From Paenibacillus donghaensis (GTDB taxonomy: Bacteria; Bacillota; Bacilli; Paenibacillales; Paenibacillaceae), in NCBI RefSeq assembly GCF_002192415.1, contig NZ_CP021780.1, positions 6,448,001 to 6,512,000 of the forward strand: a stretch of 64,000 nt of DNA, read 5' to 3'. A program made the translations under genes and the position numbers. Shown here in pieces: positions 17,623-26,700 of this stretch; position 1 is the stretch's first letter; each line of letters starts with the position of its first letter. The notes beneath the pieces are model-generated. The model was not told the DNA's origin. It saw only the letters and a program-made list of their open reading frames with translations, and did not search any database.

Positions 17623-17651
17623 ATATTATCTTATTTGGATGATGGTGTCAA
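17623..17651 (-). promoter_or_regulatory. Sigma-A promoter of metK
   Basis: On the minus strand TTGACA (17651-17646) and TAATAT (17628-17623) are separated by 17 bases, close to the vegetative consensus. The predicted leader is about 135-140 bases. Confidence 0.85.
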
Positions 17652-17683
17652 TTCAAGTCAGTACCATTCATCACACTTCGATA

Positions 17684-17750
17684 GCGCATCCGTTACTGCG
17701 AGAAATAGAAGGATAAAGGATAAGGTGAAACTTATACTTTCTTCTATTTT
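17684..17750 (-). repeat. Dispersed ~100-bp repeat (copy 2, partial)
   Basis: Matches copy 1 over GCATCCGTTACTGCGAGAAA, TAGAAGGATAAAGGAT and GTGAAACTTATA...CTTCTATTTTA. It begins on the minus strand directly at the end of the SASP gene and stops about 30 bp short of the metK -35 box. The hairpin half is decayed. Confidence 0.7.
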
Positions 17751-18012
17751 AAAAAAGAGTCTGTTCGGCCTGCTTCACAAGCCTCTTTGTAATTTCGCCG
17801 CCTACAGAGCCATTATCTCTCGAGGAGAGATGTCCAAGATAAGAACTCCGTCCGCCAGAACCTCCGAGCGCTCCCAGCTCTGAACCAAATTCAGTATCTG
17901 CTCCGCCACCATAATGAGACCCGTACAGACCAAATTCCGCTGCAATTTCATATTGCATTTTCTTCAGCATTTCCCGGCTTTCCGGTACCACCTTACGATT
18001 ATTACGTGCCAT
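17749..18012 (-). CDS. Alpha/beta-type small acid-soluble spore protein
   Basis: This 87-residue protein resembles spore DNA-binding SASPs. MLKKMQYEIAAEFGLYG contains the germination-protease cleavage region (EIA/AEFG), and SSRDNGSVGGEITKRLVKQAEQ is the second conserved DNA-binding block. A Gly/Ser-rich linker (about residues 33-57) is longer than usual. AGGAGGTG precedes the ATG. The gene ends ACTCTTTTTTAA, so its last codons supply a T-run that may serve in termination. Expression in the forespore (sigma-G) is expected from family knowledge; I could not find a convincing promoter. Confidence 0.88.
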   Translation of the reverse strand: MARNNRKVVPESREMLKKMQYEIAAEFGLYGSHYGGGADTEFGSELGALGGSGGRSSYLGHLSSRDNGSVGGEITKRLVKQAEQTLF

Positions 18013-18174
18013 ATTGCTGCACCTCCTGCAAATTTGTAAGAATACAGGAGTATATTATGTTGATATGCTGCACTTCAACCCCGCCAATGATTGTTAAACA
18101 AGGGAATGAATCTGATGTATGTATACCCTTGAAGAAGGGCATATTCTATATATAAGAGTAGTAGAATTCCTGGC

Positions 18175-18723
18175 TTATTTCAATGTATATCCGCCCGTTA
18201 CCATCACAACAAGCCCTAAGGTTTGTCCATCCTGTACAGTGACTCCTCGGCCATCACGAGGGAAAGATAGGAGATGATTGGTTGGGGCCGCTGCACCATT
18301 GGCCAGATCGACACCATCCGTAAGATCTGCTACTCCATTGGTATCTTTAGAATAGATCAGAGCCTTGCCTGCACGCACAATAAACTCAGCACCTGCGTTG
18401 GCAGTTAAGGTCTGTCCTGATTTCACATCTACAATGACTGTTTCATTGCTCGCTGTTGTTGGAACCGTTGTTGGCGCCGGAGTTGCTGTAGCAGCAGGTG
18501 CGGTTGTTGGCGCCGCAGTAGCCACAGGAGTGATTACTGTTCCGCCTTGCAGTACCTTTTGAATCTGCTGGTCGACATAACTTTTGGTAACAACCGGATC
18601 ATCTGCTGTTCCGGGCTGGGTACCCACACCTGCACCCTCAGCAGTAGTATTCAGTACTGAACCTGCCCAGATCCCGCCAGCCATTAATCCAGCTGCCATC
18701 GTCACTTTCCATACCGGCTTCAT
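18175..18723 (-). CDS. Exported protein of unknown function with Thr/Ala/Pro linker
   Basis: This 182-residue protein has a signal sequence (KVTMAAGLMAGGIWAGSVL) and the motif DDPVVTKSYVDQQIQKVL, which recurs in several short Bacillota surface or spore-associated proteins. A low-complexity Thr/Ala/Pro linker (about 68-95) follows, then a small beta-rich domain (about 96-182) with VDVKSGQTLTANAGAEFIVRAG. It starts 86 bp after the S-layer gene stop with a strong terminator between, so it is probably transcribed separately or by read-through. AAGGAGGAAA precedes the ATG. Function not recognised. Confidence 0.75.
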   Translation of the reverse strand: MKPVWKVTMAAGLMAGGIWAGSVLNTTAEGAGVGTQPGTADDPVVTKSYVDQQIQKVLQGGTVITPVATAAPTTAPAATATPAPTTVPTTASNETVIVDVKSGQTLTANAGAEFIVRAGKALIYSKDTNGVADLTDGVDLANGAAAPTNHLLSFPRDGRGVTVQDGQTLGLVVMVTGGYTLK

Positions 18724-18756
18724 TGCATTTCCTCCTTCGGGGGAATATCGCTGCTT

Positions 18757-18790
18757 ATAAAAAAAGAATAGCCTCCGAAGAGGCTATTCT
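18757..18790 (-). terminator. Rho-independent terminator of the S-layer gene
   Basis: On the minus strand AGAATAGCCTC and GAGGCTATTCT form a perfect 11-bp stem with a TTCG tetraloop followed by TTTTTTTAT, about 20 bases past the stop. Confidence 0.95.
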
Positions 18791-18809
18791 GGACTTCGGA
18801 CAATCGAGA

Positions 18810-21599
18810 TTACTTAGTAGCACTAACGATTGTATCTACTACAACTTTGTTTCCCGATTTGTCAGTGATTTGAGCAGTATCTCTAACCTTAACTGTGATA
18901 GAACCAATATAGTTCGCACTCAGTTTAAGGTCTCCTGCAGCATCAGTAGTGTACACTACTTCATTGTGTTGGATAGCGCCGTCTTTGTTGTTATCCATGT
19001 ACAATACATCTGCGCCATTGAATACACCTTTTTGGGTCTTGAAGGTTACATAGAATTTACCTTTATCGCTACCAACACCAGGTGTTGTGTTAATAACAAC
19101 ATTCGGGCTAGCTACTTCAATGTTTCCGTTGATTGTGAACAAGAAGTCAGAACCATCAGGACGGATGTTGATTACATCTTCACTAAATCCGATAACCAGC
19201 TTAGTGCCGTCTCCGGAAGCTACAGCTGCAGTGTTAAGAGTAGGTCTAACGCCATCTCTCAATGCGACCTGGTATGGAGTTGGAACAATTACGTTACCGG
19301 AAGTATCGGTAATACCATTGATAACGAATTCTTTGGAATCATTAGTGTTAATACCAGACGATGGGATGTTGACACTAACCACTACTGGGGTAGTTGGTGA
19401 ACCTGATCCATTGTAGTCAGTGCTTACATATGAACCAACTGGCAGGGCTTTACCGTCCCAAGTGTAGTTAGCATATTCACGAACAGAAGCGATATTCAAA
19501 CCACTTGAATCCTGAACAGTGAATTGAACAACTTGATCTGTTTTGTAGACTTCGCTTGTTACTACTACAGGTGCAGCCGTGATTACTGGTTTATTAGAAT
19601 CTACCACAGTGTCGGCTGTGATCGATACAGGGTAAGCTACAGCAACCAGACCATTTTTGGCTTGCGACTGATCAACTGCAATACCTGCAGGCAGACGCAA
19701 TGTGTAGTTGCCAGTGCCCAATGTTGCTCCTGTCAATCTCCATTGTTTACCGTCAGTTCCAACTACGTTAGCAGTCAGAGTAGTAGGGTATCCTGTGGAA
19801 TCATTGATGATTTTGATTACTCCTGCGGAATTTACAAGAGATACTTTCTCGGAGAATTTCACCAGCAATCCTTCTTTGGCGTAAACAGCACTTACAACAG
19901 TTGGAGCTGTAACATCCTTAGTAAAGGTTACCGGTTGAGTTGTGCTTGCAGCAACAGTGTTGCCCAGGTAATCCTTAATGGTTGCACCGAATACGATGGT
20001 ACCAGCAAATGTGGAACTGGAAGGGAAGTTGATTGCAAAGTTAGTCAGGTTGAAGGTTGTAGCATCTTTACCCTGTTTAACCTGGAACGCACCTCTTGTT
20101 TCGCCATTGGCGTTCAACAATGTGATGTTTCCGTGCAGAGTTGCGATATCCATTTTCTTATTGAATACTACTTCAACAGAATTCTCACCTGTAACAGTAA
20201 CTTTGGAAACGGTTGGAGCTGCTACGTCAGATACTACAGTTACAGTAGTCTTAGTAGGGTTAGGAGCAATGTAGTTACCAGCAAAGTCAACGATGTTAGT
20301 CAGGGACACATCATAAGTTTTGCCGCTTTCCAGGTTGTTTGCAGTGGTCAGAGTCAACTCATCAAGAGCTGCACCGTTATCACGCAATGCTACAGTCGCA
20401 GGCTGGCCGTTTACATAAGCAATAACTGTACCAGTACCTTTAACTGGCTCACTTAATTTAACATGAACCTTGTTAGTTGTAGCCTTGGCAGTTGATGTAA
20501 CCGATGCAATTGTTGGAGCTGTTACATCGTTAACTGGCAACAATTGAGTGTACGCGGAAATTGTTTCACCTGAAGTTGTTTTCACTTTGTCATTCAGGAT
20601 GAAAGTGTACTGACCTTTGAGGTATTGGTTGTCAGCAAATGTCAACCAAGCTTCAGTACCCTCGGATGTCAAAACAACAGATGCAGTATCAACGTTAACC
20701 ACTGGAGCGCCGCTCAGGTTACCGATGCTTGCAGCACCATATACCAGAGTAGTTACACCTTTATCACTAGTCTGAGTAAAGGATTCAGCGTCAACCGGAC
20801 GGTTGAATTTGATAACTACTTGCTTGCTGTTTGGAGCTGTTACGGAAACAACCTTAGGAGCCTGCAAAGTTACCTTGGTAGTATAGTCATGATCTTTGTA
20901 TTTGAAAGTAACCGGTGTTTCTACGCCTTGAACCAGTGCAGTTGTCAGCGTAACTGTCAATTCACCCTTGTCAGCAAACTTAACTACTACGCTAGTTGGG
21001 CTTACTGCTTCAGCGGAAGTGATAGCTGGAGCTTGAGTCTTTTGGTCAAGACCGTAGATTGTGGAGAATACCAAACCGCGGCTTGCGTTAGCTTTGAAGT
21101 TGGTATCTTTCGTAGCCAATCCTGCATCAATGATCGCTTGTGCATAACCTTTAGCCCAAGTAGATGCATTGTTGTCAGTAGTAGTTGGTACATCCAATTT
21201 CTGCGCGATAACCAATACTTTAGCTACTTCTTCAATAGTTACTTTACCATTGAAATCGAAGAGGCCTTTAGCAGTATTTTTACCTTGCATCAGGTTTGCT
21301 GCAGTTACTGCTTCAATGTAAGGTCTAGCCCACATTTTTGCATTGTAGTTTTTGTCATTGTAAGACAATTTGTTAGTGATTTCAGTAAGAGCAAAAGTTT
21401 TAGTGATGATCTTAGCGAATTCAGCACGAGTCAAATCTTTTTCAAGATTAGCTGCGCCGCCTGGGTAGCCTTCAACGACACCCTTTGCTTTCAAAGCGTC
21501 ATACGCCTGTTGTTCAGTTGCTGTTGCACCAAATGCTACAGAGGCAAACATCGAGAATGCCATTGCTGTAGATAAAGCTACGGATAAAATTTTCTTCAT
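18810..21599 (-). CDS. S-layer-type protein with N-terminal SLH domains
   Basis: This 929-residue exported protein has signal peptide MKKILSVALSTAMAFSMFAS. Three N-terminal SLH repeats (about residues 27-200) follow; the first has the canonical LTRAE motif, the second TIEE and the third a degenerate ASRG. The rest (about 205-929) is a string of Ig-like modules with the pattern VVVKFADKGELTV, VVIKFNRPVDAESF, VEVVFNKKMDIATL, LLVKFSEKVSL. The start at 21599 is supported by AAGGAGGAG and the signal peptide; frames up to 21704 are leader. A promoter (21797-21825), a leader of about 190 bases and a perfect terminator suggest high expression, as expected of an S-layer protein. Confidence 0.88.
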   Translation of the reverse strand: MKKILSVALSTAMAFSMFASVAFGATATEQQAYDALKAKGVVEGYPGGAANLEKDLTRAEFAKIITKTFALTEITNKLSYNDKNYNAKMWARPYIEAVTAANLMQGKNTAKGLFDFNGKVTIEEVAKVLVIAQKLDVPTTTDNNASTWAKGYAQAIIDAGLATKDTNFKANASRGLVFSTIYGLDQKTQAPAITSAEAVSPTSVVVKFADKGELTVTLTTALVQGVETPVTFKYKDHDYTTKVTLQAPKVVSVTAPNSKQVVIKFNRPVDAESFTQTSDKGVTTLVYGAASIGNLSGAPVVNVDTASVVLTSEGTEAWLTFADNQYLKGQYTFILNDKVKTTSGETISAYTQLLPVNDVTAPTIASVTSTAKATTNKVHVKLSEPVKGTGTVIAYVNGQPATVALRDNGAALDELTLTTANNLESGKTYDVSLTNIVDFAGNYIAPNPTKTTVTVVSDVAAPTVSKVTVTGENSVEVVFNKKMDIATLHGNITLLNANGETRGAFQVKQGKDATTFNLTNFAINFPSSSTFAGTIVFGATIKDYLGNTVAASTTQPVTFTKDVTAPTVVSAVYAKEGLLVKFSEKVSLVNSAGVIKIINDSTGYPTTLTANVVGTDGKQWRLTGATLGTGNYTLRLPAGIAVDQSQAKNGLVAVAYPVSITADTVVDSNKPVITAAPVVVTSEVYKTDQVVQFTVQDSSGLNIASVREYANYTWDGKALPVGSYVSTDYNGSGSPTTPVVVSVNIPSSGINTNDSKEFVINGITDTSGNVIVPTPYQVALRDGVRPTLNTAAVASGDGTKLVIGFSEDVINIRPDGSDFLFTINGNIEVASPNVVINTTPGVGSDKGKFYVTFKTQKGVFNGADVLYMDNNKDGAIQHNEVVYTTDAAGDLKLSANYIGSITVKVRDTAQITDKSGNKVVVDTIVSATK

Positions 21600-21722
21600 A
21601 ACCTTTTTTTCTCCTCCTTGGACGTTCATGAACTGAGATTTTTCTTTAGTTGGGTAGCTCATGTCACTCATTAGCCGATGCACCCCCTTTCCCGAGTTGA
21701 GCAAATTAAGTATAAATAATGT

Positions 21723-21740
21723 CTGTGACGGGTATCACAG
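21723..21740 (-). promoter_or_regulatory. Inverted repeat in the S-layer gene leader
   Basis: CTGTGA and TCACAG form perfect 6-bp arms around CGGGTA, some 60 bases downstream of the predicted start of transcription. It could be an RNA hairpin that stabilises the mRNA, or a regulator site. Confidence 0.4.
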
Positions 21741-21796
21741 AAACTTGTAAACAAATTCAAGGCATGATAATAATAGATTCCTAATTCTACCTAAGT

Positions 21797-21825
21797 ATTA
21801 TACAATGTGCCTCTAGTCACGTAAA
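21797..21825 (-). promoter_or_regulatory. Probable promoter of the S-layer gene
   Basis: On the minus strand TTTACG (21825-21820) and TATAAT (21802-21797) have a 17-base spacer. A hairpin GCCGCTTTAGCGGC (21863-21876) lies just upstream, and a second TATACT-containing inverted repeat lies at 22026-22057, so a second promoter is possible. Confidence 0.65.
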
Positions 21826-22025
21826 GCTAATTTTTCCATTTCGAATCAGCTCTACTGCTGTAGCCGCTTTAGCGGCCCTTGTGCGAATGACTCTACACCT
21901 TAAACGCAGAAGTTCTGAGAAAGTTGCGGTTTCCTTAAAAATAATTTCTCAAGGCCGATTTCCGCCCCAGTTTCCAATAGAAGATACATATGTATGTTCT
22001 ACTAACTATTGTTAATAATGGTTAG

Positions 22026-22057
22026 CTACGGGGAACAGTATAGCATAATCACTTCCC
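22026..22057 (-). promoter_or_regulatory. Inverted repeat containing a possible -10 box, far upstream of the S-layer gene
   Basis: CGGGGAA and TTCCCCG arms enclose TATACT on the minus strand. The coincidence of an operator-like repeat and a -10 hexamer suggests a regulated second promoter. No good -35 box is visible. Confidence 0.3.
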
Positions 22058-22129
22058 CGTCGTCATTAAACAATATTTGTTAAGTTAATAAACCGATTTG
22101 ACGTTATTCAAACTATGTAGCCAACAACT

Positions 22130-22155
22130 AAAAAAAGCGCCGAATTCGGCGCCTG
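22130..22155 (-). terminator. Rho-independent terminator after the gene ending at 22175
   Basis: Minus strand GGCGCCGAATTCGGCGC folds on itself and is followed by TTTTTTTAG, about 20 bases after the stop. Confidence 0.85.
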
Positions 22156-22174
22156 GCATTTCATTCTACCGGAA

Positions 22175-22516
22175 CTAGCGGATCTTCATCGATAATAAAA
22201 TTAACTCCTGGCGTTTCTCTGGGCTGGAGTTGACATTGTTATACATAGCGTCAATCGCTTCACGGTTCTCACGATAGGTTTTCTCATGTTTAATTGTAGT
22301 ATGTGACCAACTGATCAATGCGTTCTCGGCAATAACCAGCTCATTGTATGCATCATGGAATCCTGTGGCCTGCACCAGCTCTTCCATCACCTCTTGCGTG
22401 ATCTCCAGCATTGCCCGTTTGTTCTCGATTTCCTTCTCCAAGACCTTAGCTCTATTCTCAAACATATTCTTTGCTTTCATGTAATCCAGTTGCGCTTTAG
22501 ATAAAATCGGTTTCAT
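22175..22516 (-). CDS. Small coiled-coil protein of unknown function
   Basis: This 113-residue, highly charged protein is predicted to be almost entirely alpha-helical (MKAKNMFENRAKVLEKEIENKRAML...). It has no signal peptide or membrane segment. AAAGGTG precedes the ATG and a strong terminator follows, so it is a single-gene transcript between two surface-protein genes. I do not recognise the family. Confidence 0.75.
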   Translation of the reverse strand: MKPILSKAQLDYMKAKNMFENRAKVLEKEIENKRAMLEITQEVMEELVQATGFHDAYNELVIAENALISWSHTTIKHEKTYRENREAIDAMYNNVNSSPEKRQELILLSMKIR

Positions 22517-22621
22517 CGATGGCTTTCACCTTTCAGAACAAATTATTTTCTCAATTATTGTATCGTAAAATCGGCCAGATTACAAAGTTAATGTCACTGG
22601 TAAGATTAAGCTGTTACGTAT

Positions 22622-22674
22622 ACGAGCAAACAGCCCACTCGGCAGTAACCACTGCAGATGGGCTGTTTGCTCGT
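22622..22674 (-). terminator. Long perfect hairpin after the SLH gene ending at 22683, probable terminator
   Basis: A 16-bp perfect stem (ACGAGCAAACAGCCCA and its complement) with a 21-base loop sits 8 bases beyond the stop. It has no T-run on the minus strand, so it may act as a 3'-end stabiliser rather than a classical terminator. Confidence 0.5.
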
Positions 22675-22682
22675 TTCAGCGT

Positions 22683-25600
22683 TTAGTTAAAGGTCTTGGG
22701 GAATATGCTTGTATTCTTCTTCAGCAGCTCTACGGCAATCTTGCCGGCCTCTGCGCGGGTCAGCTTGCCCTTAGGGTTAAAGCTGTACACCGGTTTCTTC
22801 TGGCCTGTAATCGTCGAAGCGCTGCCTTCCATGATCTTACCTTTGGATACAGCTTCAATGGCTGGTCTGGAGTAGAAATCCATTTTCCCACTGTCTGTAA
22901 AGGATTTAGCCAGACTGTTTACCAGCTTGGCATCATTAGTGGACATCTTCAGCTTGAGTGCCCGGGCAATCATCACGGCTGCCTGTTCACGGGTCAGCGG
23001 CTGATCCGGTCCGAAGAATCCGTCGCTTAACCCTGTTACGATCCCGGCTCTGGCGGCTGTTTCAATATGCTTGAAATCCCATGTGGTAGATACAGCTTCC
23101 GGCACGATATCGAAGAACGTTTGTTTGTTCGCATCATAGCTGAGCGGAATACTGAGGCCTTTGACCAGCAGCGTGGCGAATTCACCACGGGTAGTTGTAT
23201 CATCGGCACCAAAAGCATCGGCACGCAGATTGGTCATAATTCCTTTGGAATAAAGACCATTAAGCACATTTCTGGCCCATGGATGGTTGGTGATATCCGT
23301 AAACCCACGGCGCATCTTCATTACGGTATAATAACCAAACTCATCAAAGGGAACAGTTACGGTGTGTTTTTTCGTATCTACTTCACCCCCGACGTTCTCC
23401 CATTTCCCGGAATCGCTGTAACGGAATACGGTAACAGTCGAGCCTACTTCATCTACAACACTTTTATTGAAGGTCAGCGTTAATTCGCCGCGCTGCGAAG
23501 GAACTATTTTGCGTGCCTGATTGTACTGAGTGAAATATCCTTCAATGGAATACGGTGCAATCCCGTTGGTGGACGGAGTATAGGAAGCCGTTCCCTTGGT
23601 CCCTACCTCACCAAGACCTCCATTCAGCCAATAAATATCGGACACTCTTGTGAAATTATTTGTTGAGGCTGTAGAAGTGAATCTAAGCGCCAGATCCTGC
23701 GGAATCACCAGCGGTACTTTGCCCTCAGGTGTTCTGGAATCGGCCGGGCTGACATTAATGATGTTGCCATAGTCATTCTTGCGCTCTACTACCCCATCGG
23801 CTGGATCGGCGATCCCAAACAGCAGCTTGGTATCCGGATAATATTTGGCCGCGCCTGAAGTGGTATAGCCCTTCATAAGCGTTCCTTTGGGGAAGCTCAA
23901 CTCCAGCCCCTTGTTAAATACGCTATACTTGGCTGCCGGCTTCAGAGCCATAAACTGCGTATCAATCTGTACAGCACTTGCATAATACACTGAAACGGTA
24001 TCATTCAAGGTTTCCTTGTCGCGGATAATCTGAATCTTGATTGCAGTTGCCTTGTCGGCCTTCAGGCCAACATAGTCATACGTGAAGCGGTTCGGCAGGT
24101 CTGTACGTTTTACCGCTTCAAACTTGTCGATCATAACCTTCGTAGCACCTTCTGCTTCGATATCGAAGCGGACAAAGTTCTTGTTGACTACAATCTGGTC
24201 ACCCACCGTCGCTACCGGAGAGAGGACCAGGTAAGGAGATACCTCGCGTACAATCTCCAGACGTTGTGTGGTCCGCGCCCCTGTTTTGTTGATCAATTCC
24301 AGCGTATAGACCTGGCTGCCGGGAGCATCAAATTTGAAATCGCGGATACGCAACAGAAAGTCCTTGGTATTGCCCACATAATCAAATATCTGTCCATTGG
24401 TTCCATAAGGCTTAGGTCCAATTCGTTTGAAACCGTCCTGAAGCATATCCGTTTCTCCAACCGAGCTGAAGACCAGATCAGAGCCGCGGTAGAGATTCAG
24501 AATGGTTGCGCCACCGCCGCGCAGCACCAGATCGTATTGTGCCTGGTTTGTAGTATATTTATCATCCTTATACACAAATTCAACAGGCAATGCCAGAATT
24601 TTGTTCCGTTCGGTCTCATTGGAGAGCGAATTATCAGTGAACAGAGGCCGGGAAGCGCCTAATGTAGGGTGAAACTGAGTGAGATTAGAAATGTTTGTAT
24701 CGATAACATAAATGCGAATTTCCTTTTTGACTACTCTTTGATTGCCCCCATTGTCTTTGGAAATCCCGGTGAACACAATCTTATTCTCTCCATAGACAAG
24801 TGGACCCGTCTGGGTGATCCGAAGATCAAAGTTAAATTTTGGACTAGTTAATTCGAACCAATTCCGTTGACCGTTTGTGTCCGGTGGTAGCACATTGCTG
24901 TCTATACCGTTAATCTGCACCTGAGCATTCTCCAAGCCCTCAAATCCGATATATTCTCCGGTTACACTAATTTTATTATTCTCGTTGGAATTGAACTCAA
25001 AGGTCTGTCCATCCTGCAAGTTGGCTACATAGATATAGTTCTTGGATACATAAGAAACGTCAGCATTAAGAAACGACTGGGAGCCGGAATACTTAAACTG
25101 AACCTTCTGCTGCCCATTGGAAAAGCCAGTGATATGGTAGATATATTCATGAGTACCTAGATCTCCTACACCTGTTACCTGAGTTAACTTCAACGGATTG
25201 TTACTTAACGGAAGATAATTAGCCGTCAATGTCTTGGTTCCAGGATCTGTATTGGTCTTAACCAGAATATAGAAGTTGTCAGCTTCCATATTCTGACCAC
25301 TCAGAGGCAGTTTAGAAATATCCTTAATCGATCCGCTACCAGGATAACCCTTAAGGTACAAAATATCAGTAATTACGGTTTCGTCCTTCAGATAATTATA
25401 GGAATACATCAGACCCATACTGTAGCTACCGTAATCGACAGACAGATTAAAGTCATTGCTCCCGGCCGCGATCACCAAATCATCTGAGGTGTTGAATTTC
25501 ACCAGCCGGTAGGCAGGAGTAATGCCATCCGGTCCAGGAATAATTACTTCTGCATCTACATTAAGTGTTGCGATAGGGACAGGCGTTGAACTGCCTTTAT

Positions 25601-26534
25601 TTATGGTAAGAACACCTTTGGAGGCAAATGTGTCTTTATTGTAGGGAACCAGAATTTCTCCCTTAAAGCCAGCTTTCGCTGCGGCCGCTGTCAAGGTAGG
25701 CGTTTTGTCCAGCAGATTGTACGCAACCCCGCCATGCATCAGGCTCAGGGCAGCAAATGGCTGGTCCTTGTCAAAGAAATATACCTCACGGTCAATAGTT
25801 ATAGAATCGGAAGCGTTCTGAATAATAATTTTCAACGTGCTTAGCCCTGGATTTAAGGTCAGAGCAGGAGTGAAAAAAGTACCGTCTTCCAGCAGTGAGG
25901 TCTGCATGCCTGTTCCCCCATTAACGGATACGGTTACTCTTGTTGCATTGGCTACCTTACCCTGCAACGTAACCGAGGATACGGGAACTACAACCTGTGT
26001 GCCTTCATTGAGATCCAGGGCAGCCGGGCCGCCAAGTATCTGAAGCGAAGTTACATAAGGAACTCTGTCAAACAATACATAAAAGGATTCGGAACGCTGC
26101 AGATTACCCTGCATCCCAGAGAATGTTACTTTATTGAATCCGTTGTACAGAACTACTCCACTGGTCGTGAAGCGGTTGTCCGGGCTGTTAACATCGGTCT
26201 GCACCGAACCTGTGGTTAAGCGTGTAGGGTCAGTCTCCCACTTTGTGCCTTTCTGGGTTAGCTGTTCCACTGTAACCTTCATCGTCGAGGCCGTTACCTG
26301 CGCATACGTACCTGTAATGTTTAAAGTCTGACTGCTGGTCTTATAAACATGATCCCTGGTAATACTATCTGTGATATTCGGGTCCAGTGAAACGGTATTC
26401 CGCAAACTGAGATCATCCGGACTGAAGTATGTGGTGCTTGCTGCTGCCGCGGTGGGCATATATCGGCCTGGAAACATCGAAACGATCATGGCCGCCAGCA
26501 GCAGCCAAACGAACGGTCTCTTAATGCGTTGCAT
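22683..26534 (-). CDS. Very large SLH-domain surface protein
   Basis: This 1283-residue exported protein has signal peptide RPFVWLLLAAMIVSMFPG with an AAAAS-type cleavage region. A long beta-rich ectodomain (about 35-1070) has several modules like VTVSVNGGTGMQT and LTLNPGLSTLKIIIQNAS, typical of Ig/FN3-like surface repeats. Three C-terminal SLH repeats (about 1085-1275) carry the motifs TTRGE, LTREQ and LTRAE. Together with the 1350-residue protein it presumably binds the pyruvylated polymer made by the genes just upstream. AAAGGAGAG precedes the ATG. The substrate or ligand of the ectodomain is unknown. Confidence 0.85.
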   Translation of the reverse strand: MQRIKRPFVWLLLAAMIVSMFPGRYMPTAAAASTTYFSPDDLSLRNTVSLDPNITDSITRDHVYKTSSQTLNITGTYAQVTASTMKVTVEQLTQKGTKWETDPTRLTTGSVQTDVNSPDNRFTTSGVVLYNGFNKVTFSGMQGNLQRSESFYVLFDRVPYVTSLQILGGPAALDLNEGTQVVVPVSSVTLQGKVANATRVTVSVNGGTGMQTSLLEDGTFFTPALTLNPGLSTLKIIIQNASDSITIDREVYFFDKDQPFAALSLMHGGVAYNLLDKTPTLTAAAAKAGFKGEILVPYNKDTFASKGVLTINKGSSTPVPIATLNVDAEVIIPGPDGITPAYRLVKFNTSDDLVIAAGSNDFNLSVDYGSYSMGLMYSYNYLKDETVITDILYLKGYPGSGSIKDISKLPLSGQNMEADNFYILVKTNTDPGTKTLTANYLPLSNNPLKLTQVTGVGDLGTHEYIYHITGFSNGQQKVQFKYSGSQSFLNADVSYVSKNYIYVANLQDGQTFEFNSNENNKISVTGEYIGFEGLENAQVQINGIDSNVLPPDTNGQRNWFELTSPKFNFDLRITQTGPLVYGENKIVFTGISKDNGGNQRVVKKEIRIYVIDTNISNLTQFHPTLGASRPLFTDNSLSNETERNKILALPVEFVYKDDKYTTNQAQYDLVLRGGGATILNLYRGSDLVFSSVGETDMLQDGFKRIGPKPYGTNGQIFDYVGNTKDFLLRIRDFKFDAPGSQVYTLELINKTGARTTQRLEIVREVSPYLVLSPVATVGDQIVVNKNFVRFDIEAEGATKVMIDKFEAVKRTDLPNRFTYDYVGLKADKATAIKIQIIRDKETLNDTVSVYYASAVQIDTQFMALKPAAKYSVFNKGLELSFPKGTLMKGYTTSGAAKYYPDTKLLFGIADPADGVVERKNDYGNIINVSPADSRTPEGKVPLVIPQDLALRFTSTASTNNFTRVSDIYWLNGGLGEVGTKGTASYTPSTNGIAPYSIEGYFTQYNQARKIVPSQRGELTLTFNKSVVDEVGSTVTVFRYSDSGKWENVGGEVDTKKHTVTVPFDEFGYYTVMKMRRGFTDITNHPWARNVLNGLYSKGIMTNLRADAFGADDTTTRGEFATLLVKGLSIPLSYDANKQTFFDIVPEAVSTTWDFKHIETAARAGIVTGLSDGFFGPDQPLTREQAAVMIARALKLKMSTNDAKLVNSLAKSFTDSGKMDFYSRPAIEAVSKGKIMEGSASTITGQKKPVYSFNPKGKLTRAEAGKIAVELLKKNTSIFPKTFN

Positions 26535-26624
26535 GTGTATATCTCTCCTTTGATTGTCAGTTCTCTTAAGGCCCTGTTTTGTTCTTTATCGGCCAATGTC
26601 AGAGAAATTTTTAGCAAATACAGC

Positions 26625-26652
26625 AAAAAACTCATCCTAAGCAGGATGAGTT
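26625..26652 (-). terminator. Rho-independent terminator of the tagO operon
   Basis: Minus strand AACTCATCCT and AGGATGAGTT form a perfect 10-bp stem with loop GCTT, followed by TTTT, about 50 bases beyond the tagO stop. Confidence 0.85.
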
Positions 26653-26700
26653 CTGTAAAATCAGGAAATGATTAGCGAAATAATAGCGATTGAATAGGGA

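Noticed and set aside
19524..21575. Two plus-strand frames of over 300 codons opposite the S-layer gene
   Set aside because: Cys/Ser/Tyr-rich translation typical of the reverse of a Val/Thr/Ala-rich protein; no start signals.
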